This document shows positions 14,101 through 27,100 of a stretch of 64,000 nucleotides of DNA, piece by piece (position 1 is the stretch's first letter; each line of letters starts with the position of its first letter). The DNA lies in contig JALMQS010000881.1 of the NCBI GenBank assembly GCA_024734495.1, positions 1-64,000 of the forward strand, written 5' to 3'. The stretch is from Forficula auricularia (taxonomy: Eukaryota > Arthropoda > Insecta > Dermaptera > Forficulidae). The notes below the pieces were generated by a model that saw only the letters and a program-made list of their open reading frames with translations, ran no database searches and was not told where the DNA came from. A program made the translations under genes and the position numbers.

Positions 14101-17100
14101 CATTTCCAGTTTATTCGCTCCCGGAGAGAAGAAATTGAATCTTTTCATAAAATTTTATTTAAACTTCAAAATTTTTAATCAAAATGATCTTTTCTTAAAT
14201 TACAGTACTGTGAACCTCCACATAGATGAAATTGATAAAATAATATCACTTTCTTTCTGATTTAAAATTATTTTGGTTAGTTTTATCACGACGTTAAGGA
14301 TAGTTTGTTGTATTCTTGGTTTATGATATTCTATTTTCGTTTTTCTGTATTGCCGGCATTATTTTTTTCAACTGGTTGCCTTCGATCTGATTCCATTCTT
14401 TCTTTCTAATTTTCCCTAAAGGTTATTACCATATGTTTCTTTAGAATTTTGTTTTAATTGTATGGAGATTACAAAAATTATTTTTTTACTGCTGAGGCAT
14501 AAATTTGTGTTAGTGAGCGGTTCGTTCTTATAAGTTCAATCAATAGAGCCTTTTCGAGAGGTCACAATTCTATTTTACTGTTGCCTAGAGAGTCGCTGAC
14601 TTTTAAGTTCTTCCCGTTCTCGTCCCATGGGTAAGTAGAAAATGTATTTTATCCATAATTTTTGTAGTTATCAATATTAGACCCAGATTCTTTCACATTG
14701 TCTTCAAAACTTCCAAATCTCTCCTATTCTTCTGGGCTTTTAATTTTTCAATTTGCCCGCGCATCGAATTTATATCTTTTTCTCTCTCTCGGTCTTTTTA
14801 TATTATTTTTTAGGATCAGATTTGGTTCATATTTACTTCTTTTGTATTTTCTAGAAATATTTAGTATTTAATAGAAATGTAGCTGTTAAAACTTTTATTT
14901 TTGTGATTAATTTTATTAAAAGTTGAAATTTTATTTAATCGCCCATAATTAATTATAATTATTTATTGAACACGAACAAATAATACAATATAACTACGAC
15001 GTTTCGATCGGTTTATTCTGCGATTGTTCTCAAATATAAGCAAATAAAACTAAATTTATTAAATCTTGTTCAAAAAACACTATATTTCTGTCTGTATTAC
15101 TGTTGATCTTTAATGGGTCTAGTATATTCAGATGTTTTTACTTTATCCAATGTAATCGGTCTCGAGGTAGGCGCGACTTCAAGAGGTCCTCAGGTAAAGA
15201 CTACGGAACCCATGGTCTCAATTAAAGTCAAATTGTAGTATTCAATTAGGTTGAATTTTTGCACGTGACGGTTTTGCCAAAAATTACATGGGGTCTCGTC
15301 CAGAGGCCAAAAAGTGCGATTTTTTCATTTATTTTTTAATACTATAGTCTTCTTTTTTGTTTATCACTGAAATAATTGATGTAGGTTGAAATAAATGCCG
15401 AAACATCTTGTGTTTTTGAAATTTAAATTGTTTGTATTAAATGTCCGGGTTCAAAGTAAAATAAAAAACAAACCTATTTTCCCATAAAATATAATCTTGA
15501 CTTATTTCTAGCCTCTATTTTATTTTACCAAAATCTGACAGTAATTCAATTATTATATTTTCAAATAGCTGCACAAAAATATAATATATTGTAATTTTAA
15601 TCATATTTTATTTAAATTGATTATTAGCGTTTTTTTCTCTCGAAATCTAAAAATACATTGAAATTCGGACAGACTTGGGATTTATATATAGATCTCCCCT
15701 TGATATAATCAATAGAGTGAACTGAACTGAAATGAAACCGAAACATTTTAGCGTAAAATTAAAGAAATATAAACATATTAAAAATACATTTATAAATTGA
15801 TTTGATTAATGAAATCATTTATGAGATTTTTTTTTCAAATCTTCAAACCACGTTTAAAATTATACTTCTGAAATTCTTTTACTTTTTTCTCCGTAATTAA
15901 TTTACTCAAAGAAATAGTAATATTTCTTTTCTTTTTTTTCAACTATACATATACAATTCTCGATGCTAAATTTGTCTGACTCAAAAGGTCCAATTAAAAG
16001 ACTAATATTATATATAACATATTTAGGTATAATATTGAGTGAGAAAGAATTTAATTTTTAGGACAAATTCTGAGATTTTAGTAGAAATACTAGCTGCAAG
16101 CCCGCCTTCGGCGGCCCTCTTGCTTATCCGGTGGGCTCTCCCCTGGACCCCTACCCCGAACCCCACTCAGCACCCCCACCCACCCCAACACCCCAATGTA
16201 CAGACAAAACCTTATATATTTAGATAATTTTATTTAATTGGTAACCATGACGACCCCTGGACCCCCACCTCTTGAAGCCCCCCCCCCTCGAAACCCACCC
16301 AGCACCCCCATCCACACCACCACCCCAATGTACAGACAAAACCTTAATTTTATATATATAGAGATAATTTCATTTAAATTGGTAACCATGACGACTGTTT
16401 TTGTTGGGGACGGACATAGGTACAGAAGGCAGGCACAAATGCGCTTTAGTAGTATAGGATAAGAAATTATAATTTGGTCAAAGAAACTGGAAAAAAGTTT
16501 CTTTTTGTACCCTTGAAAAAAATTAACAATTTGATAAGGGTCCCCGCTAATCATCAGTTTTCCAATTTTTTTAGAAAATAAATATTTGAATTTCGAAGGG
16601 ATTATACTTATTTCTAGTAGAGTATTTTATAAAGTATGTGATGATATAGGTACAGACACAGGCCCTTTAGTAGCCCCTGGATCGCACCTCCTAACCCTCA
16701 CCCCTGGACTCCATCTTCAAACCCACGTCCCTGGACCCCAACCCCCAGCCCCTGGGGACGGATAAACATAAGTATATATACAGGCTCAAATGCCCTCTAA
16801 TAGCTCCCTGGATATAGAGTACATATACAGAAAGAAATACTCTTTATTACCTGCCAACCCCACTCCTGCTCCCCCTAGGCCCCCCTCCCACCCTGGTGGG
16901 ACGGACATAGGTACCGAACCAGGCACAAATGCGCTTTAGTAGTATAGGATTATTAAATTGCGATATCAGAGAGGATTCATCTGCTCTGAGCTGACTGCCG
17001 GAAAGCATGTTAGTATTCAGGTTTCGACTCCTGGGAGGATGAATCCTCTCAGATATATCGCAATTTAATAATATTTCTACTAAAATCTTAGAATTTGTCC

Positions 17101-18972
17101 TGAAAAATTAAATTCTTTCTCTTTTAATTAACATGAGTGTGATTTTTGAAAAGCATTCCAACTTTTTCAAAAAAAAGATGCCCAAATCTTTAGTTTTATG
17201 ATATTGAGTCTTTTATTTATTTTATACATTTACTATATATTTTTTATTAGTGTTTTTCTTTTATTAGCAATAAGAAATATTTTTGAATTTATAAAAATTG
17301 GATTATTTTAATGAGATTGATGCAAAAAGGAGTCAAAGAACAAATTTGACCCCTCTTTGTATAAATGTAGTCCAAGAGACCCAGATCTTAGGAGAGGCAA
17401 TTAACGTTGAAATTTTATTACAAAATTCAAGCAGTTCGAATCAGGGATATATCTGGTAGATTCTATAAGATACGTCCAATTATTAGACAGCGTTACGTAA
17501 ATTATGCCATTTTCATGCAATTTTTTACAGACAAATAAATAAAGTATATCTTGTCAAATTTTTCATGTTTCTTGCTACTATAGTTACAAAATTGTTAATT
17601 TATTTGCAGTAGACTTATTATTGTATTGATTGTATAATTTAACAGACTAAATTAAGCTCCTATAAATGGGACATTTCGGTCCAAATCGAACCGTTTGAAA
17701 AATTTTAATTTTTGATTTCCTTCATTTTTTTGACATTTTTTAGTACACATCAAAAAAATATTCCTGGTAAATTTGAAGTTTCTTTGATCACTGGTTTAAA
17801 AGATCGAATTATGAAAAAAAAACGTTATTTTTTCGGGTTTTCGCTCAAAACTTCTTCAAAAATGGTCCAAATTCAATTTTTTTTTTGAAATTTTTGTTTT
17901 TTTACATACTTTTTATAAAGAAATACAAAAAAATTATTTAACCTGTTTTTATATGCGATTTTTGAGTTTGAAAATTTTATTCTAGTTTTTAAAACTTTAT
18001 ATAAGTACCTATTCTTCGATTTTTTTGATAATTTTTTATTTTAAACTTCTATTCATTCTACAAATTTTTAAGATCGGGTTGATAGTGGTCCTTTGATAAT
18101 TACTATTTTTTCGATTTTTGAAAATTTCGAAAAAACATTAAAACCACTTATTGGTATTGAGTTATCTTTTTTTAGTTATTTTTAATTGGTTTTTATACAT
18201 TTTTATCGTTAACAGGTGTTTTAAATAAATAATAATTAGTATTTTTGAAAGAAAGTAAATAAATAAAAGCATTTGTTTTTATTATTACTTTCTTTCAACA
18301 AATTTCAAAATTTACCAGGAAGAGTTTTTGATGGGTACTAAAAAATGTTAAAAAATGAAGGAAATCAAAAATTAAAATCTTTCAAACCGTCTGATTTGGC
18401 TTGGAATGCCCCAAATATAAACAAAAATTTTACTAGAAATATTTAATATTGTGATTTCATTAATTTATTTTTATGATTATAGTCAAGGAGAAACATAAAA
18501 TTGTTTTCTTTCTTTATTCTTGAGCTAGCTGCAAGGCCCGTCTTCGGAGTCCCTCTTGCTATCCAGAGGACTACGTCCCCTGGACCCCTACCCCCCAAAC
18601 CCCACCCCATTATCAGAAATCACATCCCCTACAACTTTGCTCATTACAAAATTTACCTTAGAGTTAATAGTTTAGGAATTATTTGATCATTTCCATTCGT
18701 GCGCCCCCCCCCCAAACCCCCTTTTGGGGTCAAAATATCAAAACGTTATATAGCTATAAACGTAAGTTAGAAGACATCTGATCCAAATATGAAATTTCAT
18801 AATAATTCCTTTAGCCGTTTTTACGTGAATCGTGAGCAACTTTTCGCGGAAACCACGCAAACATACATACAGACAGACAGGAATTTTGTTGAGGGTGTTT
18901 TCGTTCATAACTTTGCTTGAAACGTGTGCAACCAAAATTTGGTGTGATTTGGACCAATGTACAGACAAAACC

Positions 18973-19015
<43 letters not shown>

Positions 19016-22000
19016 TTTATAGATACATTAATTATTTATTTACCATGTGCTCAAAACACAAAACCAAACAAGGATGGTTCTTTTTATCCTGTGTTTCTAA
19101 TGGCTAATGCTATGTGATTGGATTTTCAAATATATTAATCTTCAGTCCTAATTTCTTCTGTGAAAGTAGTAACTATGGGGCACTATTTTTAAAATGGAAG
19201 AAACGCCTGTTGTTTATGCAACTTATATGTACGCTTAACATAGCGGTTGCATAGCCTGCGAGTTAGCCCACACATTTAGAAATGTCTTTTAAAATAAAAT
19301 AACATGAACAAATTAATAAGAAATATTTTTACAGTATTCTTTTAATCGGTTCTTCAAAATGGCATTGTTTATGAATTTTCATTCTAAAATGTCCCTCATT
19401 TTTTTGTTTTCAGCTACTTGGGTGAAACGTGAACCGAATGAGCAAGAGGTGATCCCACCGCCCATGGTCATACTTAGTAAAACTCAAAATAATAAACTAA
19501 CTCATTTTTTCACTCATCTGCTAGACTGGGATCGAGATGAGACTATCTCCGAATGCGACTTTGATGCGTTAAGTGAGGTACTTCAACACAATGATTTTTA
19601 ATTTAAAGTCAAATAAATACATAAAACTTCTCAATTAAAATTTCTTAATACAATTTAGTTTACGAGCTACAATGCTCTGACAATGTAGCGATACTAATAC
19701 AGTCCCGATGTACTTTTTAAACGCAACCCTAAAAATTTGGTCTGGATTGGACAATTGAATTAACTGTATGTCTGGTTCAGATCAGACAAAGGTTTAAGAC
19801 GGTTTATGGAGAATTCTTAATATACTTACTTTTTTATATATTCATAAATTCCTTTATATACATAGATAAATATGGAGAAAAATTCTTCGTAAAAGACCTG
19901 CACCTTTCTTGTACAAAGATATTCCTTGAATATTTATAGTCCAGGCGAAATTACGATTTTAACAGGAAATAATTCCCGGTAAAGATTTTATTGCTGGAAT
20001 ACCTTTATTGATACTCCAATATTACTACCCTAAGTTTTCCCCCAAATCTATGTTGTGGAAAATTTTCTACGAGCCTCAAAATGAGAAAATTTCGGAGTTT
20101 TTTCAGTTTTTCTTGAATAACTCTAAAACGGCTTATCAAATCAAATAGATATTTTGAGATAAATTAAATCTCTTTAAATTATGCGTAAAATGATAATAAT
20201 TTCATTTATTTGGGTTAAGTAGAACCAGTACTAGCGCCTGTCAAGAAACAGCCTCCGGGGATCACTTTTCACATGGAAAATGCTGGATATCTATAAATCT
20301 AAGAATTTTAACAAAAAAGTGGTCAAAGTAAACGTTCAATTCAACAAAATTTCCTAGATAATGAGATAGGAATCAAGTTTCTAGGATGAGTGATTTTCAT
20401 TTTATGAAGGAAAACTGCGATTTTTAACAAAAAACTGCAAACTTCAACCTCATTGCGGCGCGGGCTACCATTATCCAATTAAGATGAAACTTTCTTTAAA
20501 TTGTAGCAAATTTAATCTAGTTTAAAAAGGTATAGAGTAGTCTTTGTCGAAAACGTGCTCCTTTAATTGTCAAAATGGGGATAAATCGAAAAAAAGTACG
20601 AGTTTTAGGGATATTCAAAAGTGATCCTGGGGGCTGTTATTTGACATGCGCTAGTACCGGTTCTAATTAACCTAAATAGATGAAGTTGTTATCATTTTAT
20701 GCGTAATTTAAAGTGCTTTAATTTATCTAATAGATTTCTTTTTGATTTGATAAGCCGTTTTAGTGTTATTCAAGAAAATCTGGAAAAACTCCGAAATTTT
20801 CTGATTTTGAGTCGCGTAGAAAAATTTCCACAACACAGATTGGGGGAAAACTTAGGGTAGTAATATTGGAGTACCAATAAAGGTATTCCAGCAATAAAAT
20901 CTTTACCGGGAATTATTTCCTGTTAATGTCATTTTTTCACGTAATTTGCCTGGTCTATTAGGAAATTGGTATTTTTTTTAACTTATATAGCTGAACATTA
21001 AATGAATACCTATAGGGAATAGCTAACCTAAATGTGACTTATTTTTCTAGCGATTCCGACATTTCGCTGACTGGTCAACGAATTCTCCCGAATATTTTGT
21101 TTTGAAAGAAGTCGAGGTTGGCTTCCAGGAAGAATTTCTATTTACCGATCCCGCTTCAGGGAAGTCTCTTCCCTTAAGTGCTAGAAGTCGATTCCAAACT
21201 ACTTCCTTGGATGATTGGCTTCTACACTGGAGCAGATTGATTTATGGCCGGAAAAATATTCATGATCTGCCCCTTTGGCTTCAGTATTTTGCTAAGATAA
21301 TCTTCCAAGTAATAAACAAAAGTGGTAAGTTATTTATTTTACTATTCAATTGAATAAAATAAGTGTTCTAATTTAAAAATATCGTCTCCTTAGAGTGTAA
21401 ACCTGCTAAATCCATTTTTTTATCATAATGACTAATTAATACCGTTCGAAAGAAAAAGGGATGCATCATCGTCCAAGTAAAACTGCTACTGTACATTTTT
21501 TTAAATTACCAAATTTAAAATTTCTATGTTATTAATTATTTGTATACTTAATATATGATATGCTATTTAATTAATTACTAATTAGCTAATTAATAAATTT
21601 TATTCAAATAAAAATTTATCTTAGGGGGCGTGCACGCTTTTACGAACCCTGTTAAAGAACTCTAAAAAAAATTTCCTCATTTTCAAGCCACATTGACGAT
21701 TCTACCCTCACCGATTCCCTCAACTAGCTGATTCATCAGAAGTGTTTCCGAACTTTCCCTATTTTATAAATACGGCAGATGCTCTGATGAGTTAAAATCA
21801 GTAATTCTACTCAAAGAATGCTTTGCGCGTAGCACGCGTTTTGCTTACTCCCAACATTCTTTCGGGGTTAAATTGGAAAAGTGCCTAACCACTTCATTCG
21901 CTAATACTATACGTTTGACCCCTTGACTTCAAGGAACTTGAACTCTCTCCCAGCCTCCATTTTTTCCAACACTTATAATCTTCAAACCTTCAAAACCCAA

Positions 22001-24139
22001 GTGCACAAACACCTACGTCTCCAGCCTTTCCCTTGAGCAGTTTTCCCCTCTCTTCGGTAATGCAAAGGTCTTTCGAGATCCATAGGGCCTGCATCTTTAC
22101 TGGTGCGCCCCTTCTTGCATTCGATTGCATTAAAAAAACAAAAACAAAACAAAAAACATCTCTTTTGCCTGGGATGTGTCTCGCTCGCTTCACTCTAGAT
22201 GTATGTTCTTTGGCTTTGTTGGTCAGGTTAATGAATTTGAGAATTCTTTAGGGTTGGACCACCCATGATTAAATTAAAAAAATAATTAAAATTCTAAAGT
22301 TAATTCACAGCGAAACGACATGCTAATTAGAATTAGATCCATGAGTCAACTCATTTAAGATTTTCCCGTTAATATTCATGTTGTAGATATGAGTGTTATT
22401 TCACTATTTATACAGTTCAGCTTTCACATTGTGGACTGGGGGTAGAATAGGTCCACAATCTCCCCTGATTGTCGTAGAAGGGGATCAAAAGGAAATGGAC
22501 GTGAGGCCAACGAGCTCACTCCGTAAAAATCTTCCTTCTTCTTCTTCGTTTTCTTCCTGGCGGAAGAGTCGTGACCCCCAGACTTCCATCTAATAAGACT
22601 AGGCTCTCATGCCTTGAACTCTGCGAGACAGTTTTCGCCATCTGGAGCGGTGACGAGCATTTGATGTTGCTTGCTGTAGACTGGTGCCCAGTAAGCTCGT
22701 ATCTGGTCTGTCTATCTGGCTGGTGATCTGCCACGCCTACGAGATCCTTCCACTCTCCCCTGAATGACGATCCTCTCAAGATCAGTGTTAGATCTTGTAA
22801 GGTGACCGAAATATTTAATAATCCTCCCGAGCACTATGCTGGGGAGACGTTGTTCAGCATGGACTTCTCGAAGGACGGAGATATTTATTTCCTAGGAAGA
22901 TAGTATTCAGAGATTAGAGTGGAGGGGAAGGTATTGTGGGATTGAAAATAGTAGTTAAAAGTCAGAAAAATATTTTTAAATAAAACCGAGGCTGTTGTTG
23001 ATCATATTTAATTTTATCAAAATATTTTTGTAATTACTGCAAAACTGGTCTGGAGTTAAAATTGATTCACAGTATCCCCTGCTTGTCCTAAGAAGCGACT
23101 AAAAGGAGTTGTGTATAAGGTGGACTTCCATCTGGTAAAAAAATACATATCTATTGCAAGAAATGTAGCTAGATGGATATCACGGAAATGAGCCTACTAA
23201 AAACAGACTTATAAAAAGTATATAGAATGAATGGGCAAGCACTTTATAAGAATGAATGATTCACTGTCGCTAAAAAGGATATTTTAATCTATTCTAATAA
23301 GAAAAGATGCAGAGGATGCAATTAATTAAGTATGAATATTGCATCCAAGAAGAGAATGAATATTTAAAAAGTTGATCAGAGCCGTGTGCTTTCAAAAAGC
23401 AACTATTTTTTTATATTTCTTAAAAAAATTCCATTGATAAAGGGAGAATTTCTTCCGAACCGTTTGGTGGCTACGCCCCCTGGACCCCACCCTCACACAC
23501 CACACCCCCTGAAACCAAGCCATCACCCCCATTCCCCGCACCATGCACCCGATTAAATATACCAAATTTTGTTGAGTTTGGTCCAATAGCAAGAATTTGC
23601 ATTTTTTTGTCCTCCCCCACCCCATTTTGGGTGGTTAGTCTTTGCATTTCTAGCTTTCTAGAGGCCCACAGATTATGTATACAAATTTTGGTTGAGTTTG
23701 CTCCAAAGGCAAGATTTTATATTTTTCCACCCTCCCCCCCTTTTGGGGAATTTTTTTAAACAAAAGTTGTCAGAAATCCCATCCTCTACAAATTTGATCA
23801 TAATAAAATTTGCCGTAGAGTTAATAGTTTAAGAGTTATTTTATAATTTTCATTCGTGCCCCCCCCCCCCCCCAAACCCCCTTTTGGGGTAAAAATATCA
23901 AAACGTTATATAACTATAAACGTAAGTTAAGTTAGAGGACATCTGATCCAAATATGAAATTTCATAATAATCCCTTCAGCCGTTTTTACGTGAATCGTGA
24001 AAACTTTTCGCGGAAACCACGCAAACATACAGACAGACAAGAATTTTGTTGAGGGTGTTTACGTTCATAACTTTTCTTGAAACTATGTGCAACCAAAATT
24101 TGGCGTGATTTGGACCAATGTACAGACAAAACCTTAATT

Positions 24140-24174
<35 letters not shown>

Positions 24175-27100
24175 GTATTTATTTATAAATTATTTTGAAG
24201 GAGACAATAAAAGAATGTGTCTTCTGCTGGAATTATATATTTTTATTTATTTATTTATAACGAGACTATAGTTTCGAAAGCTTTGCCCTCTTACATCAGT
24301 CTATTACAATTGATTCACAGAAATTAATTTATGAATTATTTTTAATCATAAATTAATTTTTTTGCAACGAAATTTTCTCTGGAGAGAGACGGACTGGTAG
24401 AAACTTTAATTGAATGTAATGGAAGGCAGCCCAGAGGTAGTGAAGAAAGAAAAATTAACACATATCAAATAAGGTGTAATTTATTGGAATCCTTCCTCCT
24501 TTCCTTTCAAACCGAGGTTTCGGAGGATTTTTCCCTCCTTCTTCAGGGTTTCAAAGGGTCAATGAATGAAACAAATAAAATGTTTCCTTCTTCTCTCCAC
24601 AGTAGTGTTCAAAAAATTTCTTCATTTTTAACAAAGGCATAGAAAAACAATTTTTTTTAAGAAATGGAGGAAAAAAAATTGTTTTCTATATGCCTTTGTT
24701 AAAAAATGAAAGTTTTTGAACACTACTATGGAGAGAAGGAAACATTTTATTTGTTTCATTCATTGACACTTTGAATCCCTGAAGAAGGAGGAAAAATCCT
24801 CCAGAAACGTCGGTTTGAAAGGAAAGGAGGAAGGATTCCAATAAATTACACCTTATTTGATATGTGTTAATTTTCTTTCCTCACTACCTCTGGGCTACCT
24901 TCCATTACATTCAATTATAAATTAATTCCTGTGAATCAATTATAATAGACTGATGAAGAGGGCAAAGCCCTCGAAACTATAGTCTCGTTATAAATAAATA
25001 AATAAAATTTATAATTCCAGCGGAAAACACACTCTTTTATTGTCTCCTTCAATATATAAAAATTCTGCTACTATCGGCACAAAAACTTTCAATTTAATAT
25101 AAGTAATTAATTTATTTTTTCCCTTTTTTTTTAATAAGGGATGAAAAAAACTGGGTCGGTCAACGTATGATATATGTGTAAATTTTGTCCATTTCTTTAA
25201 TAATTGACCCCAACAAGTCTCGTTCACAGGTTCCGATGTGATCTCACGCGACGAGTTGCGCATGTATTATTCGACATTCTTGGGCCTTGACACGCAAACG
25301 GTGGGCGAGACGCTCGATCTCGCTTATAATAATATGACCTCCGTAAGTAAACAGTTAATAATTAAAACACCCTTTAGAGCACAGTAGACTCCCATTGTTT
25401 TTGAACAATAGAACCAGTCTCTTGCTTGTCTACTACAGATTTCAATGGCCTTATCTTTTCAAGGCAAAAAGGACTTATTAAATTTAATAATATTTGTTTT
25501 GTAAAAGATAATAAAAAATTTATTTCAATCATAGGGTCTTTTTTTCGATTTTTTGCAAGTTTTTTTAGGACGACTTATTTATTTATGCTCTCTTTTTGTT
25601 CTATCTTACACTAAAACAAAAAGCCTATTTGTGTAGAAATTATATTTTTTTCTCTGTCTTATATTACCTACTAAAAATAATCTAAATAAATTTGTTATTA
25701 ACATTTTAAAATTTTTACGGTAGCTGGCTGTAAAAAAATTTCTAAGAACTTTTTACTTCACATTTATATTTAAAAAAATCGTTAGAGCCGTTTTTGAGAA
25801 AATAAAAAAAAAAATCTCTTATGTAAATGTCCACTTCCGGTCTTTCGATTTCAACCAAAAACTTGATGTACTCTTTCTAGCCTATATCAAGCTTAAGTAT
25901 CTCTGAGACTTATGGTTGCGAAAGCTGTGGGGTTCCGGTTTTTCTATTTTAGACAAAATCTTGTTATACTTCTTGTAGCCTTTAGATAGATAGCTTAAGT
26001 TTCAAATTTCAAGGCTCTGCGACATTCCGAAGACGAGATATGAACGATTAAAATATTTATTTTCACGACACTCCTAATTTACAATCCCTTGCTTTAATTC
26101 AATCGGATTAAAAATTTAATACAACTATTTATTAACTCATGACACTTGATGAATACAATAATTTTTAAAGAAAATCGTTAGAGCCGTTTTTGAGAATATC
26201 AAAAAAAAAAAAAAAAGGGAGGGGGTGTAAACGATGGCTTCAAATAAATGAAAATATGAAAGTCGTGTGGTAAACACACCAGTTGATTTTCTTTGGCTTG
26301 TGTTGAAACATGATTTTTTATCTGTCTCTCTCTCTCTTTCTTTTACAATAATTAAACATTAGGAAGTTCATTCTGTTGACAAAATGTATATTTCCTACAA
26401 GAAGATATTTTTTAATTTCGAAAGATTTTGGCCATTCTAGCTTCAGGATATTATAATGAAAAATGCGGAATATCAAAAGAAATAAAAGTGGCATGGGATT
26501 TTTATGGTATAGATAAGGAGCTGAAATTTGGAATAAGAGTTTGTGTTAATGAACAGTAACAGTTTTCTAGATCAAACCTTTCACAGACTAGTCAGACAAC
26601 TATAGATTTCATAGACAGCGAACCAAGACTTGAAAAAGTCCTCCAATCTAAATATAAAGTTATGTAAAATATTATAAAATAATTTGACTCCTTTTTAAAA
26701 TATTCAATAGTGTTTAGTGTCTATTTAGTAATATGTCCAAAATAATAAAAGATATTTAATAAATAAAATTTTTAGGACAGAAAACAGAATTTTATCAATT
26801 ATTTTATAAAAATTTTATTAAAAGAAATTTGCTTTAGTCAAGCTAAAATTGAATTTTAGTCAGGAAAACCTGTTTCAAAAAAAAAAATTTTTGTTGCCCT
26901 GGATATCTCTGCAGATTTCTATAATTTCAAGTACACAGTTTACGAATATATTCATGAAAGTACTGAATTGGCTGATTGGCTCTAGTTTTTATGATTTTGG
27001 TGTACCTATAATATTTAAAATAAGCTTTTAAAAGGCGTTTCTCTAAAGTATAAGATGGTTTTTGCTAATTTTTCTCTCTTTTTACATCTACGTATATAAA

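Larger units (their letters stand above)
24196..25050. repeat. Nested palindromes carrying hammerhead-like motifs
   Basis: Outer arms (24196-24345 and 24915-25050) and inner arms (24471-24655 and 24665-24861) are inverted repeats. Each carries a CTGANGA...GAAAC core in the outward reading direction. The right end stops about 180 bp upstream of EF-hand exon d, so a ribozyme-bearing element sits in that intron. Confidence 0.75.

Noticed and set aside
16234..16554. Proline-rich ORFs on both strands
   Set aside because: They come from the C-rich interior of a Helitron and have no independent support.
18983..19012. (TA)n as a promoter or origin signal
   Set aside because: Simple microsatellite at the end of a Helitron-like element; the same occurs at 24145, 31942 and 45772.
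19110..19160. Minus-strand CTGAAGATTAATATATTTGAAAATCC as a hammerhead
   Set aside because: No helix II pairing; chance match in AT-rich DNA.
22033..22251. 72-residue ORF after the LINE tail
   Set aside because: Falls in the LINE 3' UTR and A-rich end.
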